DNA from: Panicum virgatum
Lineage: Eukaryota; Streptophyta; Magnoliopsida; Poales; Poaceae
Reading direction: 5' to 3'
Assembly: GCF_016808335.1 (NCBI RefSeq)
Contig: NC_053139.1
Coordinates: 41,908,464-41,972,463, forward strand
DNA length: 64,000 bases
Each line of letters opens with the position of its first letter. Within the stretch, counting starts at the first letter, position 1. The notes beneath the pieces were generated by a model. It was not told the DNA's origin and did no database searches. It saw only the letters and a list, made by a program, of their open reading frames with translations. Position numbers and translations under genes: made by a program. Shown here piece by piece: positions 1 through 10,023 of this stretch.

Positions 1-1089
1 CCGGATTCATGGCTAAGGGCTATGTAGGGAGGCTTAGAGGTGTCCCCGGGTGGACCTATGTGTAGGAAAGTTTAGAGATGTCCCTAGAGAAACTAAGTCT
101 CCACGCGCAAGCTGGGCGTACCCTCAACGGTTGAGCCTCGTTGGGAACGGTTGACGCGAGTACCCCCTCATCCAATTTAGCTGGTTGGGTGAGTCGCATG
201 GTTCTTGCATCGTGTGGGTAAAGTAGTACACCCTTGCAATGTTTAAATGAATTCGAATTGCCGCGCTCTCGGTTATGAGCAAGCTCTTTGTCCATTGAAC
301 TTTTCGTAGAAAGTTCGGTTCAGTTGGAAATGGTTCATGTCGCTTCTAGAATTAATTGTATTTCATATTATGCTCTTAGTCAACTAAAATTTTTGGGGTT
401 TGGGCAAGAATAATTAATTTTGCTAGGTGATAGTTTAGAGAGATCTGGCTGTGCAATATTTACTTAACCCTAAAGCTTTCATTTGAGCCTTTGCATAATC
501 CTTGCTTATTTAATCGCGTAAGTCTTGCGGGTACCTTTTGTACTCAGGTTGCTTTCTAAACCTAGTTGCAGGTGAGTCGGAAGTGGTGTTCGGCCACTTC
601 TACCCCGCCGATCCTAGTGCGGGGGAGGAATAGGTCGTTGAGGCTATGATGGTGTCCTTGAGCAAGAAACCATTATCTTAGGTATGTTTTTATCGTAGCC
701 GAACTCCGTGAGAGCATGTACATGTAATAAACTTTAAGTTTCGGTTTAATATGTTTTTCGTGAGCCTAAGGCTTGTGCTGGAAGTTAGTTTGAATCCACT
801 TATATCAAACTTGTAATATTAAGTGTGTAAAACTGCTCTTTGTGGTTCTGTGGCGATGTATCTGATTGTAAACGGTTTGTGCATATGCTGGATCCTGGGT
901 GTATGTTGGAGCACATACCGGGACTACCGGATTTGATGTTATTTTGGACGGATGACGTGTCGGTTATTCGTGTCTCTAGATGTGGGATAACACGTGGCAC
1001 GCTCTCCAGCTAGCACGTGTTGACTTTTATCTGGGTGATAATGACCGACGATTCATTTAAAATAGTATTAAATTGGACGGTTCTCGCAA
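1..1089 (+). mobile_element. 3' portion of a Tekay/Del-like LTR (left end outside window)
   Basis: The stretch has no coding capacity but shares layout and short blocks with the complete LTR at 53384-56910. Both carry a GTGGGTAAAGT..GCACACC-type block followed by an AATTCGAAT or ATTCGAATAGCC block, then a 'tttgtactca' block shortly before the 3' end. The likely LTR end is the CA of TTCTCGCA at about 1089, after which ordinary intergenic sequence starts. Whether this is a solo LTR or the 3' LTR of a full element cannot be told because the left part is outside the window. Assignment to the Tekay chromovirus lineage is inferred from the similarity and from recall of grass LTRs. Confidence 0.5.
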
Positions 1090-1507
1090 TATACTAACTC
1101 ATTTTTGCTACAGAGAAAAGGCTTGATCAGCATGGTGACCAGTAGGATTCGGCGCATGAGGAAAGTGGAATGGATAGGAATAACTGGAATGAATGAAGAT
1201 GGCAGCTCCGTGCCGGAAAGTTCCGGGAACAAGGGCGACGATGGCGGCGGACGGGCGCCGGCAGCGGCGGTTCGTCCCCTTTCCTTGAGCCGCGGCGTGC
1301 CCCGAGAAAGCTAGGCCGGCCGGCAGATCGCTGCCTCACATGCATCACGCTCCCATGGACACCTCGTCAGCGTGGAAAGGCGCCACTGCGTTTGCCTGCC
1401 TCTCTTCAGCTGAGCTCATGTGAGTAATCTCCGACGACGACAAGGGTAGTGTGCATATAATTGTTCCTTTCTAATCGAAATGACATTGCCCAAAAAAGAA
1501 AAGGCAT
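1090..1507. other. intergenic, nothing recognised
   Basis: Between the LTR fragment and the MITE there are only short GC-rich chance ORFs. No conserved domain, splice structure or repeat was recognised. Confidence 0.5.
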
Positions 1508-1868
1508 TGATAGGGTGTGTTTAAATCCTGTAAAAATTTGGACGAAATTCACTGTAGCAATTTTTAATCAAAAATTAAAAGGACTAAATTTGATCCAATT
1601 ATAAATCTAATTATACAGATGGACGGAAAATCGCATGACAAATCTATTAAGCCTAATTAATTCATCACTAGAGGTTGTTTACTGTAGCACAACATTATCT
1701 AATCATGGTCCAATTAGATTTAAAAAATTCGTCTCACAATTACACCCGGGTTTGTGAAATGGATTATATCAGTTATGTACATTTAATGCTTCCAATTAGT
1801 GGTCAAACGTTCAAAGTTACTTAGCTCCCAATAAAAATTTTGGGATCTAAATACAAACTTAACCTATT
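1508..1868. mobile_element. MITE-like element (Tourist-like?)
   Basis: The ends are imperfect inverted repeats: a GGTGTGTTTAAATCC-type left end against the complement of GGGATCTAAATACAAAC at the right. The interior has the 'actgtagca' and 'attcgtctc' words common in grass Tourist-type MITEs. Length is about 360 bp and there is no ORF. Target duplications are not clear, so exact borders and superfamily are uncertain. Confidence 0.45.
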
Positions 1869-2029
1869 GGTCCCTTGGCTCCTTCCGGGGTATATTTTTC
1901 CCGGCACGTGGTAATAGTATAATCTAATACTTTATTATTGCCCCTACTACTACTTTAGAATTATCACTGCAAAAGAACACAGTACGCACCACCTCACTAT
2001 TACCACGTCGGACCATCAATGTCGACACT

Positions 2030-2125
2030 CGAGGGTTAACCGAACCGTCGGTAACCGGTCCGGTTTGACCGGTTACCGGTCAAACCGGTCCGGACCGGTA
2101 CCGGTTCGGTCCGGTATGAAACCGG
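2030..2125. repeat. left subterminal ACCGGT array of the hAT element
   Basis: About 95 bp just inside the left terminus contain many overlapping ACCGGT and CCGGTTTGACCGG words, several palindromic. A second, looser cluster lies at about 2440-2580. These are probable transposase-binding repeats, judged from how hAT elements generally work. Confidence 0.7.
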
Positions 2126-2845
2126 TCCAAATTCAAAATTTAAATTTGAATTCAAAAAAATGAAAAATTCCCAAAAAATTCCTAAAAATACTTCAAGGTG
2201 CAATGAATCTAATGGTGTCAAATTTTCTCCAAAATTCGTTCATTTAGTATGGTTTTCGGAATTTATAAGTTAAATAAAAAAAGAAAAAGAAAAAAAACCG
2301 CGGCCCATTAAGGCCCATCGCGCGGCAGAGGTCATTTAACGTCGCGTGTCCCTCAGCCGAAGCCTCACCAGCGCCTCCCTCACCCGCTCCCCCCTCACTG
2401 ACTCCTGTCCGCCGCCAGAAGTCGCCGCCCGCCGCTCGAGGCCGGTTAGCCGCTCTCAGATCCCGGCTAACCGGTCTCCCTCACCGGTAAGCCGGACCGG
2501 TAGCAGATCTACCGGTCCCGTCCGGTTTTCCGCCCGGGGAGGCCGGTTTACCGGTATGGGGAGGCGGTAAACCGCCGATTAGCGTCGGTAAGCCGCGGTC
2601 AGGTTAGTTTTTTTTTCCCTAGGATTTAGGTGTATTTAGATGTTTTGTTTTAGGATTTAGGTGTATGACTTAGGTATATTTAGAATTTAGGGAAGATTTA
2701 TTTATATTACATGATTTTTTGCACTATGTAGTAGGTTTTAGCTAGATTTAATTTAGGTGTATTAGATGATTTTTGACACTATAACTTAGGTAGGTGTAAG
2801 AATATTAGATGATATATTTTTGTTGTGCATGTATGCAGATAGACA

Positions 2846-5800
2846 ATGGCAAGCAGAGATGTTGTGTGGGAACACGGTGAAAATCTTTATCCCGGATGGC
2901 GATGTAACTATTGTCGTACGCAGAAAGGAGGAGGTGGTGCGACTAGATTGAAACAACATTTGGCTGGGCGCGGGGCAGAGGTGATCCATTGCAGGAATGT
3001 GCCACCTGATGTGCGGGACTTCTTTCAGCGTGAGTTGGATAGGGCAAAGAAGGCAACTGCTGACCGGGCCCGAGAGAGGTTGAGACGGGAGAAGGCTGCA
3101 GCAGAGGGAAACTATCCCGGTGATGAAGAAGATGAGGAGGCTCAGGTGCAGCGTGCCATGGATCTATCGAGAGCGGAAGCAGAGTTCCGACGGGGGGTGG
3201 AACAGAGAGGAGGTGCATATGAGCGTGGAGGGGGTAGTGGTTCGACGAGGGGGAATGTTATGCAGAGAATGTTTCGAAAGTCCACTTCGCAGAGGGAGAG
3301 TCCTGTGGTGGAGGACTATAACTTGGCAGCTGGTGGGAGAAGAGGAATGACACAAACAAGGATTGATACAGGCTCCTGGACGCAGAAGGGTAAGAACGCA
3401 AAGGAAGCTATTGGTAAAGCTTGGTCAAAGTTTTTCCATATTGCAGGAGTACCTGGAAGACAGGCTGACAGTCCATACTTTATCAGCGCGGTTAGGGAGA
3501 CACAGAAGTGGGGTAAGTTTTCTTTCATTGCAATGATACCTATAAACTTACATTTTTGTATCTTATGATTTTCATATGGTTGCAGGTGAAGGTATCGCAT
3601 CACCCACTGGACGGGATATTGATGGCAAGTACCTTGATCAGAATGAGCAAGACTTGAAGACGAGGTACGTAAAGTTTCAGAAAGACTGGCCCTTATTTGG
3701 CATCACGTTAATGTGTGATTCATGGACTGGTCCGACGAGGATGAGTGTCATCAACTTTTTGATATATTGCAATGGGGTCATGTGGTTCCATAAGTCTATT
3801 GATGCGACTGGAAGAATTCAAAATGCTGCATATTTGTTCAAGGTAGTCCCTCAACCTGTTCCATTCACATTGTGTATGTTTTGTCATGTTACTAAAAAAT
3901 CCGTCTTCCATTGCAGGAGATTCGAAAGGTGGTGGAAGAGATTGGACCGGAGAATGTCGTGCACGTAGTCACCGACAACGGCTCGAATTACAAAAAAGCA
4001 TGCAATGAACTACTAAGTGATGTGTATGACCACATAGCTTGGACACCTTGTCTAGCACACACCGTCAATTTGATGTTGAAGGATATAGCTCGAAGGCCTG
4101 AACATGGTGTTATCATCAAGCAGTGCAAGCGAATTTCAAATTGGTTACACAATCATGGTCAGTTGAATACAATGATGAGGAACGCAATCGGTGGTGAGTT
4201 GGTCAAGTGGAATGCCACTCGATTTGGAACCAACTACATGTTCCTAGAGAGCATCTATCGGAAACGTGATCGTTTCATGCAGTGGATGGCATCTACTGAG
4301 TTCCAACACAGCAAATGGGCGAATACCGAAGATGGTAGATTTACTCATGCAAGTTTTTCAAGTATGGAGTGGTGGGATGCATTGAAATATATCATCGACA
4401 CAGTTCAACCAATATACAAGTTCCTCCGCTTCGCTGATCAGGACAAGAAGCCGAACATGTGCGAAGTCGTGATGGCCTACCAGACTATGAAACAAGAGCT
4501 GAAGTCTTTCTTTGGAACAAATGTTTCCACACTGAAAGAGTATGTTGAGGTGGTGGACGAGAGGTTGGATGATGTGTTCATAGGCACGTATGTGGGTCCA
4601 GGTAAGCACACATCAGTCGTCTATTTTTAAACTCTATTGAAATAATGCTTATTTGAAGTGATTTATATTTTGCAGCTGCTGTCCTAAATCCGAGGTATGC
4701 CTATACGATGGAACCAACTCAACAAATGTTTCGTGGACTTAAGGATACATTTCAGCGCATGACGGATCTCCAGAGCGCCGTCCAGGCATTGCAGGAGCTT
4801 GACGTGTTTCGGCAGAAAATTGGCGAGTATAGCAGTGATATGGCAATGCGGATGGCGATGGACCCAAAGACATCCCCATGTAAGAGTTGTTCCGTATAAA
4901 ATTGTTATTTTCTCTCTTCGAAAATATTGCTTACATACTCGGTTGCACATGCAGCGTCCTGGTGGATGATGTTCGGATCAAGTACTCCAAAACTGCAGTA
5001 CCTTGCCATGAGGCTTGTTTCACAATGTTGTTCATCCAGTGGATGCGAGCGGAACTGGAGTACTTTTGCCTTGCTGCATACAAAGGTTCGCAATCGGTTG
5101 TCGCACAAGAAACTTAATAAGCTTGTCTATGTCAACTACAATCTTCGTCTCCGACTCGAGGAGGTCTCCGGCCCACTGATGCGTGAAGAAGGTGATTTCA
5201 TTGACCAGCTAGCCCATCTTTCATTCTATGATGAGAAAAATCCGGTGCGGGAATGGATGGAATATGGTAGATCTAACCGGGCTCCAGTTCTGGACGAGGA
5301 TGATGATGACGGCGACATCCCTCTCCCGTCCCATATTGTCAGAGATCAAATAAACGTGTCAGATCTACGTGAGGCTACGGGGAATGATTCCATCAGCGAT
5401 TGGGCACGTCAAAATATAGGTGACACTCACCTAGGGAAGAGAAAGTTGCACAAGGGGCCTAAGAAGGGTGACTCGAAGCGTCGAAAAGGCAAAGGAACAG
5501 CAAAACCAGTGAGCAGCGACACCGAGACTGATGATGGCGAAGGTGAGCGTAGTCCTCCGTATCAGGAGTCCGAGGATAGCAGCTCGGCCGATGATGGTGA
5601 TGATGGTGACGGTGCTCAGCCTAATGCTGGTGGTGGAGGTAGTGGTGCTGATGATGCTGCTGGTGGTAGTGGTCATGCTCGTGGTGTTCGTTTCACAGGT
5701 ATATATTGCACATATAAATACACACATATTTCTGACTATTGACTACTAATTATGAAATATGGTTGATTGCAGGGGAAACTCAGTTCACACATGCTACTCA

Positions 5801-6143
5801 GGACACCGACCATGGAGCACCGCAATCGCAGAGGAGAACAGGTGGACCGACGGACTATGACAGTCCACAGAACTCTTCTTCCTCCTACAGCGATTCGAGG
5901 CACTCTTTTCACTATCCCATTCCTGACATCAGCATGCAGCCACCGACGAGATGGGTGTACGAATGGGAAGACCCCCATTTTTACACTATGTTAGTTCAGG
6001 AATGGCAGACAACATCGGCGTGGACGGGCCAAACTTGGCAACACTACAAGGCTGAGCTGCTTAGAGTGCGAGGTATCGCTTTGATGTCCACCGCCGAATA
6101 CCAAACCGCATCTCAAATGGGGGTCTTCCCATTCCTACGTTGA
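2846..6143 (+). CDS. hAT transposase (BED zinc finger, DUF659, hAT dimerisation), six exons
   Basis: The transposase cuts and reinserts the element at 2030-6607 and would act in the nucleus. Six exons with GT-AG introns of about 73-75 bp (2846-3512, 3586-3842, 3917-4601, 4676-4879, 4955-5698, 5773-6143) join to exactly 976 codons with no stop (975 aa). Residues 20-49 form a C2HC BED-type finger (C20, C23, H38, C49). The hAT catalytic positions are present: Asp in CDSWT near 267, Asp in VTDNGSN near 328, the CxxH of PCLAHTVNL near 353-356, and Glu in CERNWS near 636. A WWMMFG block precedes the C-terminal dimerisation region. An acidic, Ser/Gly/Asp-rich stretch follows and the last exon encodes a Pro/Gln-rich tail ending VFPFLR. 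The start codon follows an ACAATGG context. Exon borders are my own reading and fit in phase at every junction. The absence of lesions suggests recent or continuing activity. Confidence 0.88.
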
Positions 6144-6334
6144 ACTTTTCATTTCATGTGTATAAGTGTATGACTCCGTATTTGTATGCACCCTATTACT
6201 ATTGTATTTGTATGCATAATTATAACTCATTGCTTTGGTAGGGTCATTTACATTAAAATGTGCATAGGTCATGTCGAAATTTCCTTTTATTTCACACCGG
6301 GAATCAATTTTTCAAGCGGCGAAAAAATACTCTA

Positions 6335-6600
6335 AACAACCGGTATACCGGCCAAACCGGCCGGTATACCGGTGTAACCGGTCGGTATACCGCAGTGAGC
6401 CGCAACACAAAACCGGCCGGTATACCGGCCAAACCGGCCGGTATACCGGTATACCCGGCCGGTATACCGGTCGGAACCGCCACCACGGTAAAATTTGAAT
6501 TCAAATTCACATTTGACCGGTTCCGACCGGTAACCGGCCTAACCGGACCGGTAAACCGGTACCGGAGCCCGGCGGTTAGGCCGGTCCGGTCGGGAAATTG
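6335..6600. repeat. right subterminal ACCGGT/CCGGTATACCGG array of the hAT element
   Basis: The region holds a run of CCGGTATACCGG units, each palindromic, then ACCGGT words closer to the terminus. The right array uses the TATA-centred variant much more than the left, so the two ends are not equivalent. Confidence 0.7.
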
Positions 6601-6607
6601 AACCCTG

Positions 6608-7248
6608 CACTCGACACGACATCTACTACTATATAACCACACCAGCTTGCCATCTCTGGACAAGGATCGGGGGCATCCTTTCTCATAAACATGGCGACAT
6701 GATGATGGCCGTGTTAAGGTAGTAGCGCACGACTGTACAAGTAGGTCACACCCCCCCCCCCCTGCCCTACAGAAACAACAGTCCAAGAAAGGCGTAGAAT
6801 TGGACGTGTTACTATACGGGATACGCACGCGCGGCGGGCGTGTATACGCAGTACACGTACACGTACACGGCCGGGTGGCGATGGTCCCGTACGTCTTCGT
6901 GTTATAGTACCGTGACACGTGACAGCGGACAGCCAGTGTACGTGTACCGGCCGTGTACGGTGGGAAACGGAGCACGGATACAGGGCCACACAGAGAAGGG
7001 CCCGGCCCCGGCCGGCGTGGGGCAGCGCGTGCTGGATCGCGTATTATTGTACGGGGCAGCCGGGCCAGAGGGTGGCATGCGGTATACCGTATACGGTATA
7101 CGGCCCAGCGTTCTCACGTGCCCGGTTCGTGGCGCATGGGAGAGGTTGAGGCCGTGGCCGGCCAAGCCACACACCCACATGGATGGGGGATGGCCATGGC
7201 TACGGCCGCTCGCCCCTGCCCCTGACGTGACTCCACTCGCCAAGGCAT
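6608..7248. other. intergenic, GC-rich with short palindromes
   Basis: No gene was recognised. The region contains a C12 run near 6750, GTAC/ACGT-rich simple sequence (6850-6870) and a perfect 20-bp palindrome centred on CCGTATACGG at about 7082-7101. The ORFs across this region are low-complexity and lack homology that I recognise. Confidence 0.5.
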
Positions 7249-7256
7249 GCACTCCG

Positions 7257-7325
7257 GAATTTTTATTTTATTTTAATTCTTTTTAAAATATTAGATTAAA
7301 AAGATTAAAATATAATAAAAATTCT
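7257..7325. mobile_element. 69-bp micro-MITE with 8-bp target duplication
   Basis: An AT-only hairpin is bracketed by the direct repeat GCACTCCG (7249-7256 and 7326-7333). The ends are nearly perfect inverted repeats of about 21 bp (GAATTTTTATT on the left, the complement of AATAAAAATTC on the right), and the centre is also partly self-complementary. An 8-bp duplication fits a hAT-type transposase. At 69 bp it is near the lower size limit for a MITE. Confidence 0.65.
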
Positions 7326-7333
7326 GCACTCCG

Positions 7334-8215
7334 CCAGTTTACCACTTGGCATGTTTCCTCATCGCTTGCACCTTCTTTACTGCTCCTACTACCGCTAATC
7401 CTGGAGAGAACTCCTTATTTGATCTTGAAAGACGACTCAATTCCCTAATCTGACCTTGAAAGAAGAACACCACCTTATTTGACATCAACTTGCAACTCTG
7501 TCTGCATCATCCGGCATTCCGGCTGCTCTCCATCGCACAAGTGCCGGAGATGACTCTGATCTATCTGCCGTTCTGCGATCGCACCTCGTCAGATTTTCAG
7601 GCTGACCACCGGCCTACAGGTTTGGCTTCTTTTGTTGAAAAAACTGCCCCGGTTCCCAGTCCGGCAGTCCGTTTGAGGCGGCCAGATCTGCACAGCAGGT
7701 CGTCGTTGGCGTGCACCGTGCAGGATCAACGAGCAGAGCCGTCACGGTCAGGCGAGCGGCGCCCCCCTTCCGCCCTCCACGCGAGCGCACGGTGGTCGCC
7801 GCCGGGGAGCCTTGAGCCTTGGACGATGGACGGCAAGTCCCCATCAGCTGGCTATCAGAGATATGAAGGAGATCGCCCCTTGAATTCCGCTGCGTTTCAA
7901 GAAACGCAGCGGAATTCAAGTGCTGTTCCTCTGAGCCTCTAAAATCTTAAAAGGCCGGGCTGGGCAGTCATAAATTGTTTACTTGTTTGAGTCCGGTTGA
8001 AGCAGCAGCACGTTGTTGATTTCTGCCGGTGAACTAGTCGTAGCTGGTAGCGTTCAGGGTCGCGGTGTGCAGCCGTTGCCCGCCGTCGAACAATTGGCGC
8101 GGCGCCTAGGACCTGGCGGCACGCTTTGTTTCTTCGGTGCCGTCCACCACCACCATGTCCTCAAGACCATGGCGCACGACGCCCGAGCCCCACTCTCGCG
8201 TGCTCCGCCGTCGCC
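7334..8215. other. intergenic region upstream of the membrane-protein gene
   Basis: No supported gene lies here. The plus ORF at 7490-7942 is of mixed composition and matches nothing I recognise. The region contains the perfect inverted repeat listed separately and probably the promoter and 5' UTR of the downstream gene. Confidence 0.45.
7879..7920. repeat. perfect 20-bp inverted repeat with 2-nt loop
   Basis: Two perfectly complementary 20-base arms (CTTGAATTCC... and ...GGAATTCAAG) are separated only by AA. The arms contain EcoRI-type GAATTC sites. Such a tight perfect hairpin could be a foldback remnant or a template-switch product. Confidence 0.8.
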
Positions 8216-9109
8216 ATGGCAGACGAGACGACGGGACGCCCGGCGGTCACCGTCGCGCTGCTCGTGCTCGCGTGCTGCCGCCTCGCGCTCGGGTTCATCT
8301 CCAGGTTCTCCCCGCCGTCGTCCCTGACAACGCGCGACGGCCCCGCGGCGCGCCGCGTCGAGCCGGTGGGGTACCTGGCCTCCGTGGCGTCCTCGGTCCT
8401 CGCGGCGTACGTCGCCGCTGCTTCGGCCTCCGCCACGCGCCACGGTGGCGGCCAGCGGCGGCGGCGGACCTCCGTCGGCGCCCTGCTCGCGGAGGCGTGG
8501 CGCACGTGGGCGCGCCCCGCGGCGACGGCGCTGTACGTCGAGCGGCTCACGGCGGCCATGGCGTCGCTCCTGCTCACGCTCAGCGCGTTCCTGGGCGCGA
8601 TCGGGAGCGGCGGCGGCGGCGGCGCGGCCGCGGGGCTCCTGGCGGCGTCCGGGTCGGTGGCGCTCGTGGCGTGGCTCGGCCCGGTGCTGTTCGCGCACTC
8701 GGACATCGCCTGCACGATGGGCCTCGTCGTCGCCGCCGTGGAGGAAGGGTACGAGGGCGCCGCGGCGGTGCGCCGGGCCGAGGCGCTCGTCGCGAAGCGC
8801 AGGGCGCGCAGCATCGCCGTTGGCCTTGTGGCCGGCGCCATCGAACAGGCGCCCGCGTGGCTCTGCGGGGACGACGCGTCGGCGCTAGTGCTCGCACCGG
8901 CGGTTCTCGTGGCGAAGGTCGCCGCGTGCTGCGCGTGCGCGGCGTTCTACTACGATTGCAGGAGGCGGCGGCATGAGAGGATCAGTGATGGTGGCACACT
9001 GCGGATCGAAGGGATGACAAAGTGTTTTCAGATGGATGGTTGCGACATGGGAGATGAAAGTGATGTTGAAGAATTCGGGTGTACACTTGAGTGCCTCCGG
9101 TTGACATAG
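8216..9109 (+). CDS. multi-pass membrane protein, plant-specific family
   Basis: This is a 297-aa intronless, very GC-rich gene. Hydrophobic segments lie near residues 10-29, 51-72, 112-131, 137-160, 196-215 and 222-246, so it is probably a membrane protein with about six spans. The C-terminal pattern (hydrophobic helix, then AAFYYDCRRR) and the central WLGPVLFAHSDIA region recall a plant family of about 320-aa uncharacterised membrane proteins whose last helix ends in FYYxCK-type sequence. No enzymatic motif is visible. The start was chosen at 8216 because CGCCATGGCA is a strong plant initiation context and puts a hydrophobic segment near the N-terminus; an in-frame ATG 30 codons upstream adds only Arg/Pro-rich sequence. 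The tail after residue 250 is hydrophilic and acidic. The function is unknown. Confidence 0.7.
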   Translation: MADETTGRPAVTVALLVLACCRLALGFISRFSPPSSLTTRDGPAARRVEPVGYLASVASSVLAAYVAAASASATRHGGGQRRRRTSVGALLAEAWRTWARPAATALYVERLTAAMASLLLTLSAFLGAIGSGGGGGAAAGLLAASGSVALVAWLGPVLFAHSDIACTMGLVVAAVEEGYEGAAAVRRAEALVAKRRARSIAVGLVAGAIEQAPAWLCGDDASALVLAPAVLVAKVAACCACAAFYYDCRRRRHERISDGGTLRIEGMTKCFQMDGCDMGDESDVEEFGCTLECLRLT

Positions 9110-9194
9110 ATCAGCAATCGAAATTGATTTTTATTTCGGTTGTGCTGCCTCCCTACCTCCCTAGTTACACTGGGCCGCCTAACCCTTGAAGCTC

Positions 9195-9475
9195 TCATCG
9201 CGAAGGTGTGGCTCATTTGAGCGCGGCCGGCGCCGATGACGATGGCGCTGTACACAGTACATCGAGCTGCTCGGGACGGCAATGGCGTTCTTGGCCGCGG
9301 CTGAGGGACCTTCTCCAGATAACATAGGTCTACGAGTAGATGGAAGGGGCCGGGGTTCGCACGGAGGCGGCGCTAGCTAGCTGCCGGCGGCGACGCTATA
9401 CCAGCTCTGCTTTGCTAAGGGGTGGCGCTCGTGGGTGCAGTCGTCTGCGGCTCTGCGCGGCGTTATACCTTAGCT
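9195..9475 (+). pseudogene. decayed partial copy of the adjacent membrane-protein gene
   Basis: Short blocks repeat parts of 8216-9109 in the same order. ATGGCGCTGTAC..TCGAGC..GCTC near 9240 matches the ALYVERL region, GTGGCGCTCGTGG near 9421 matches the VALVAWL region, and CTGCGCGGCGTTATACC near 9455 recalls the AAFYYD region. There is no long open frame. It looks like an old tandem duplicate. The matches are short and GC-rich, so this is tentative. Confidence 0.4.
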
Positions 9476-9689
9476 TCGCACGAACGGCATAAAGCTGACC
9501 GTACAAATACTAGCATGAGATTACATAACTCATTCACATTATTCTAGTTTTTGACACTCCATAACAGATGCAAATACGGCTCGGGATCGCTAGATTTCAT
9601 GAGATGCAAGCATAGTCCACAAACATTCAATATTGGAGTGGAAACACATTTTTATCAAAGACGAGCTGAAGTTCAGACCTGAGATAACC

Positions 9690-9720
9690 CCCCCCCCCCC
9701 CTCTCTCTCTCTCTCACGCA
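9690..9720. repeat. C-run followed by (CT)n microsatellite
   Basis: A run of C is followed by about eight CT units and then CACG/CACA sequence. It is simple sequence only. Confidence 0.8.
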
Positions 9721-9855
9721 CACAGCAAGAACACACACTAGTCCTTGTTTGCCTCAGACGACCCTTGTCTGGATTTGGAATCGGCGATACCGCTCCATCG
9801 TACCTTCAAAGTCTTTTCAGATTCTGGCGTCTTGAACCAGAGCCAGAAGTAGGCG

Positions 9856-9999
9856 ATGGCGACGCCACAGAAGGCGCCCCCTCCGTACGACCGCATCTGG
9901 CAGCGGTATCTCCTGTCGAACAGCCTGCACGACGGCCGCGCTCCTCTCTTGGCGTCGCAGCTGCGCCGCTGGGGCAGGGCCCCGACGCGCGCCGAGTAG
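9856..9999 (+). CDS. small ORF, 47 aa, unrecognised
   Basis: The ATG has a strong context (GGCGATGGCG) and opens a 47-codon frame rich in Arg/Pro/Leu, beginning MATPQKAPPPYDRIWQRY and ending RAE. No family is recognised. The frame stops 25 bp before the foldback element at 10024, so the element may have landed in its 3' UTR. It may equally be a chance ORF in GC-rich DNA or the first part of a longer spliced gene. Confidence 0.3.
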   Translation: MATPQKAPPPYDRIWQRYLLSNSLHDGRAPLLASQLRRWGRAPTRAE

Positions 10000-10023
10000 C
10001 AGCAGGCCGCAGCACGCGCCGGC

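Larger units (their letters stand above)
2030..6607 (+). mobile_element. complete hAT transposon with ACCGGT-rich subterminal regions
   Basis: The element is about 4.58 kb and holds one intact transposase gene (2846-6143). Its right terminus, read inward, is CAGGGTTCAATTTCCCG; the left reads CGAGGGTTAACCGAACC. Both match the ends of the 561-bp derivative at 50369-50929, in the opposite orientation. The terminal 100-250 bp at each side are packed with ACCGGT/CCGGT words, the sort of subterminal repeat that hAT transposases bind. The flanks share a 7-mer CACTCGA directly outside the right end and overlapping the left end, which suggests an 8-bp target duplication with a few bases eroded. The inner left region (2120-2270) is AT-rich and also conserved in the derivative. 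Confidence 0.88.

Noticed and set aside
5431..5749. Thr/Ile- and Met/Val-rich ORFs over 5.4-5.7 kb
   Set aside because: These are shadows of the acidic Asp/Gly/Ser stretch of the hAT transposase exon 5.
8137..8976. Alternative long ORFs in other frames over the membrane-protein gene
   Set aside because: High-GC third positions open all frames. Only the 8216 frame gives hydrophobic segments and normal amino acid composition.
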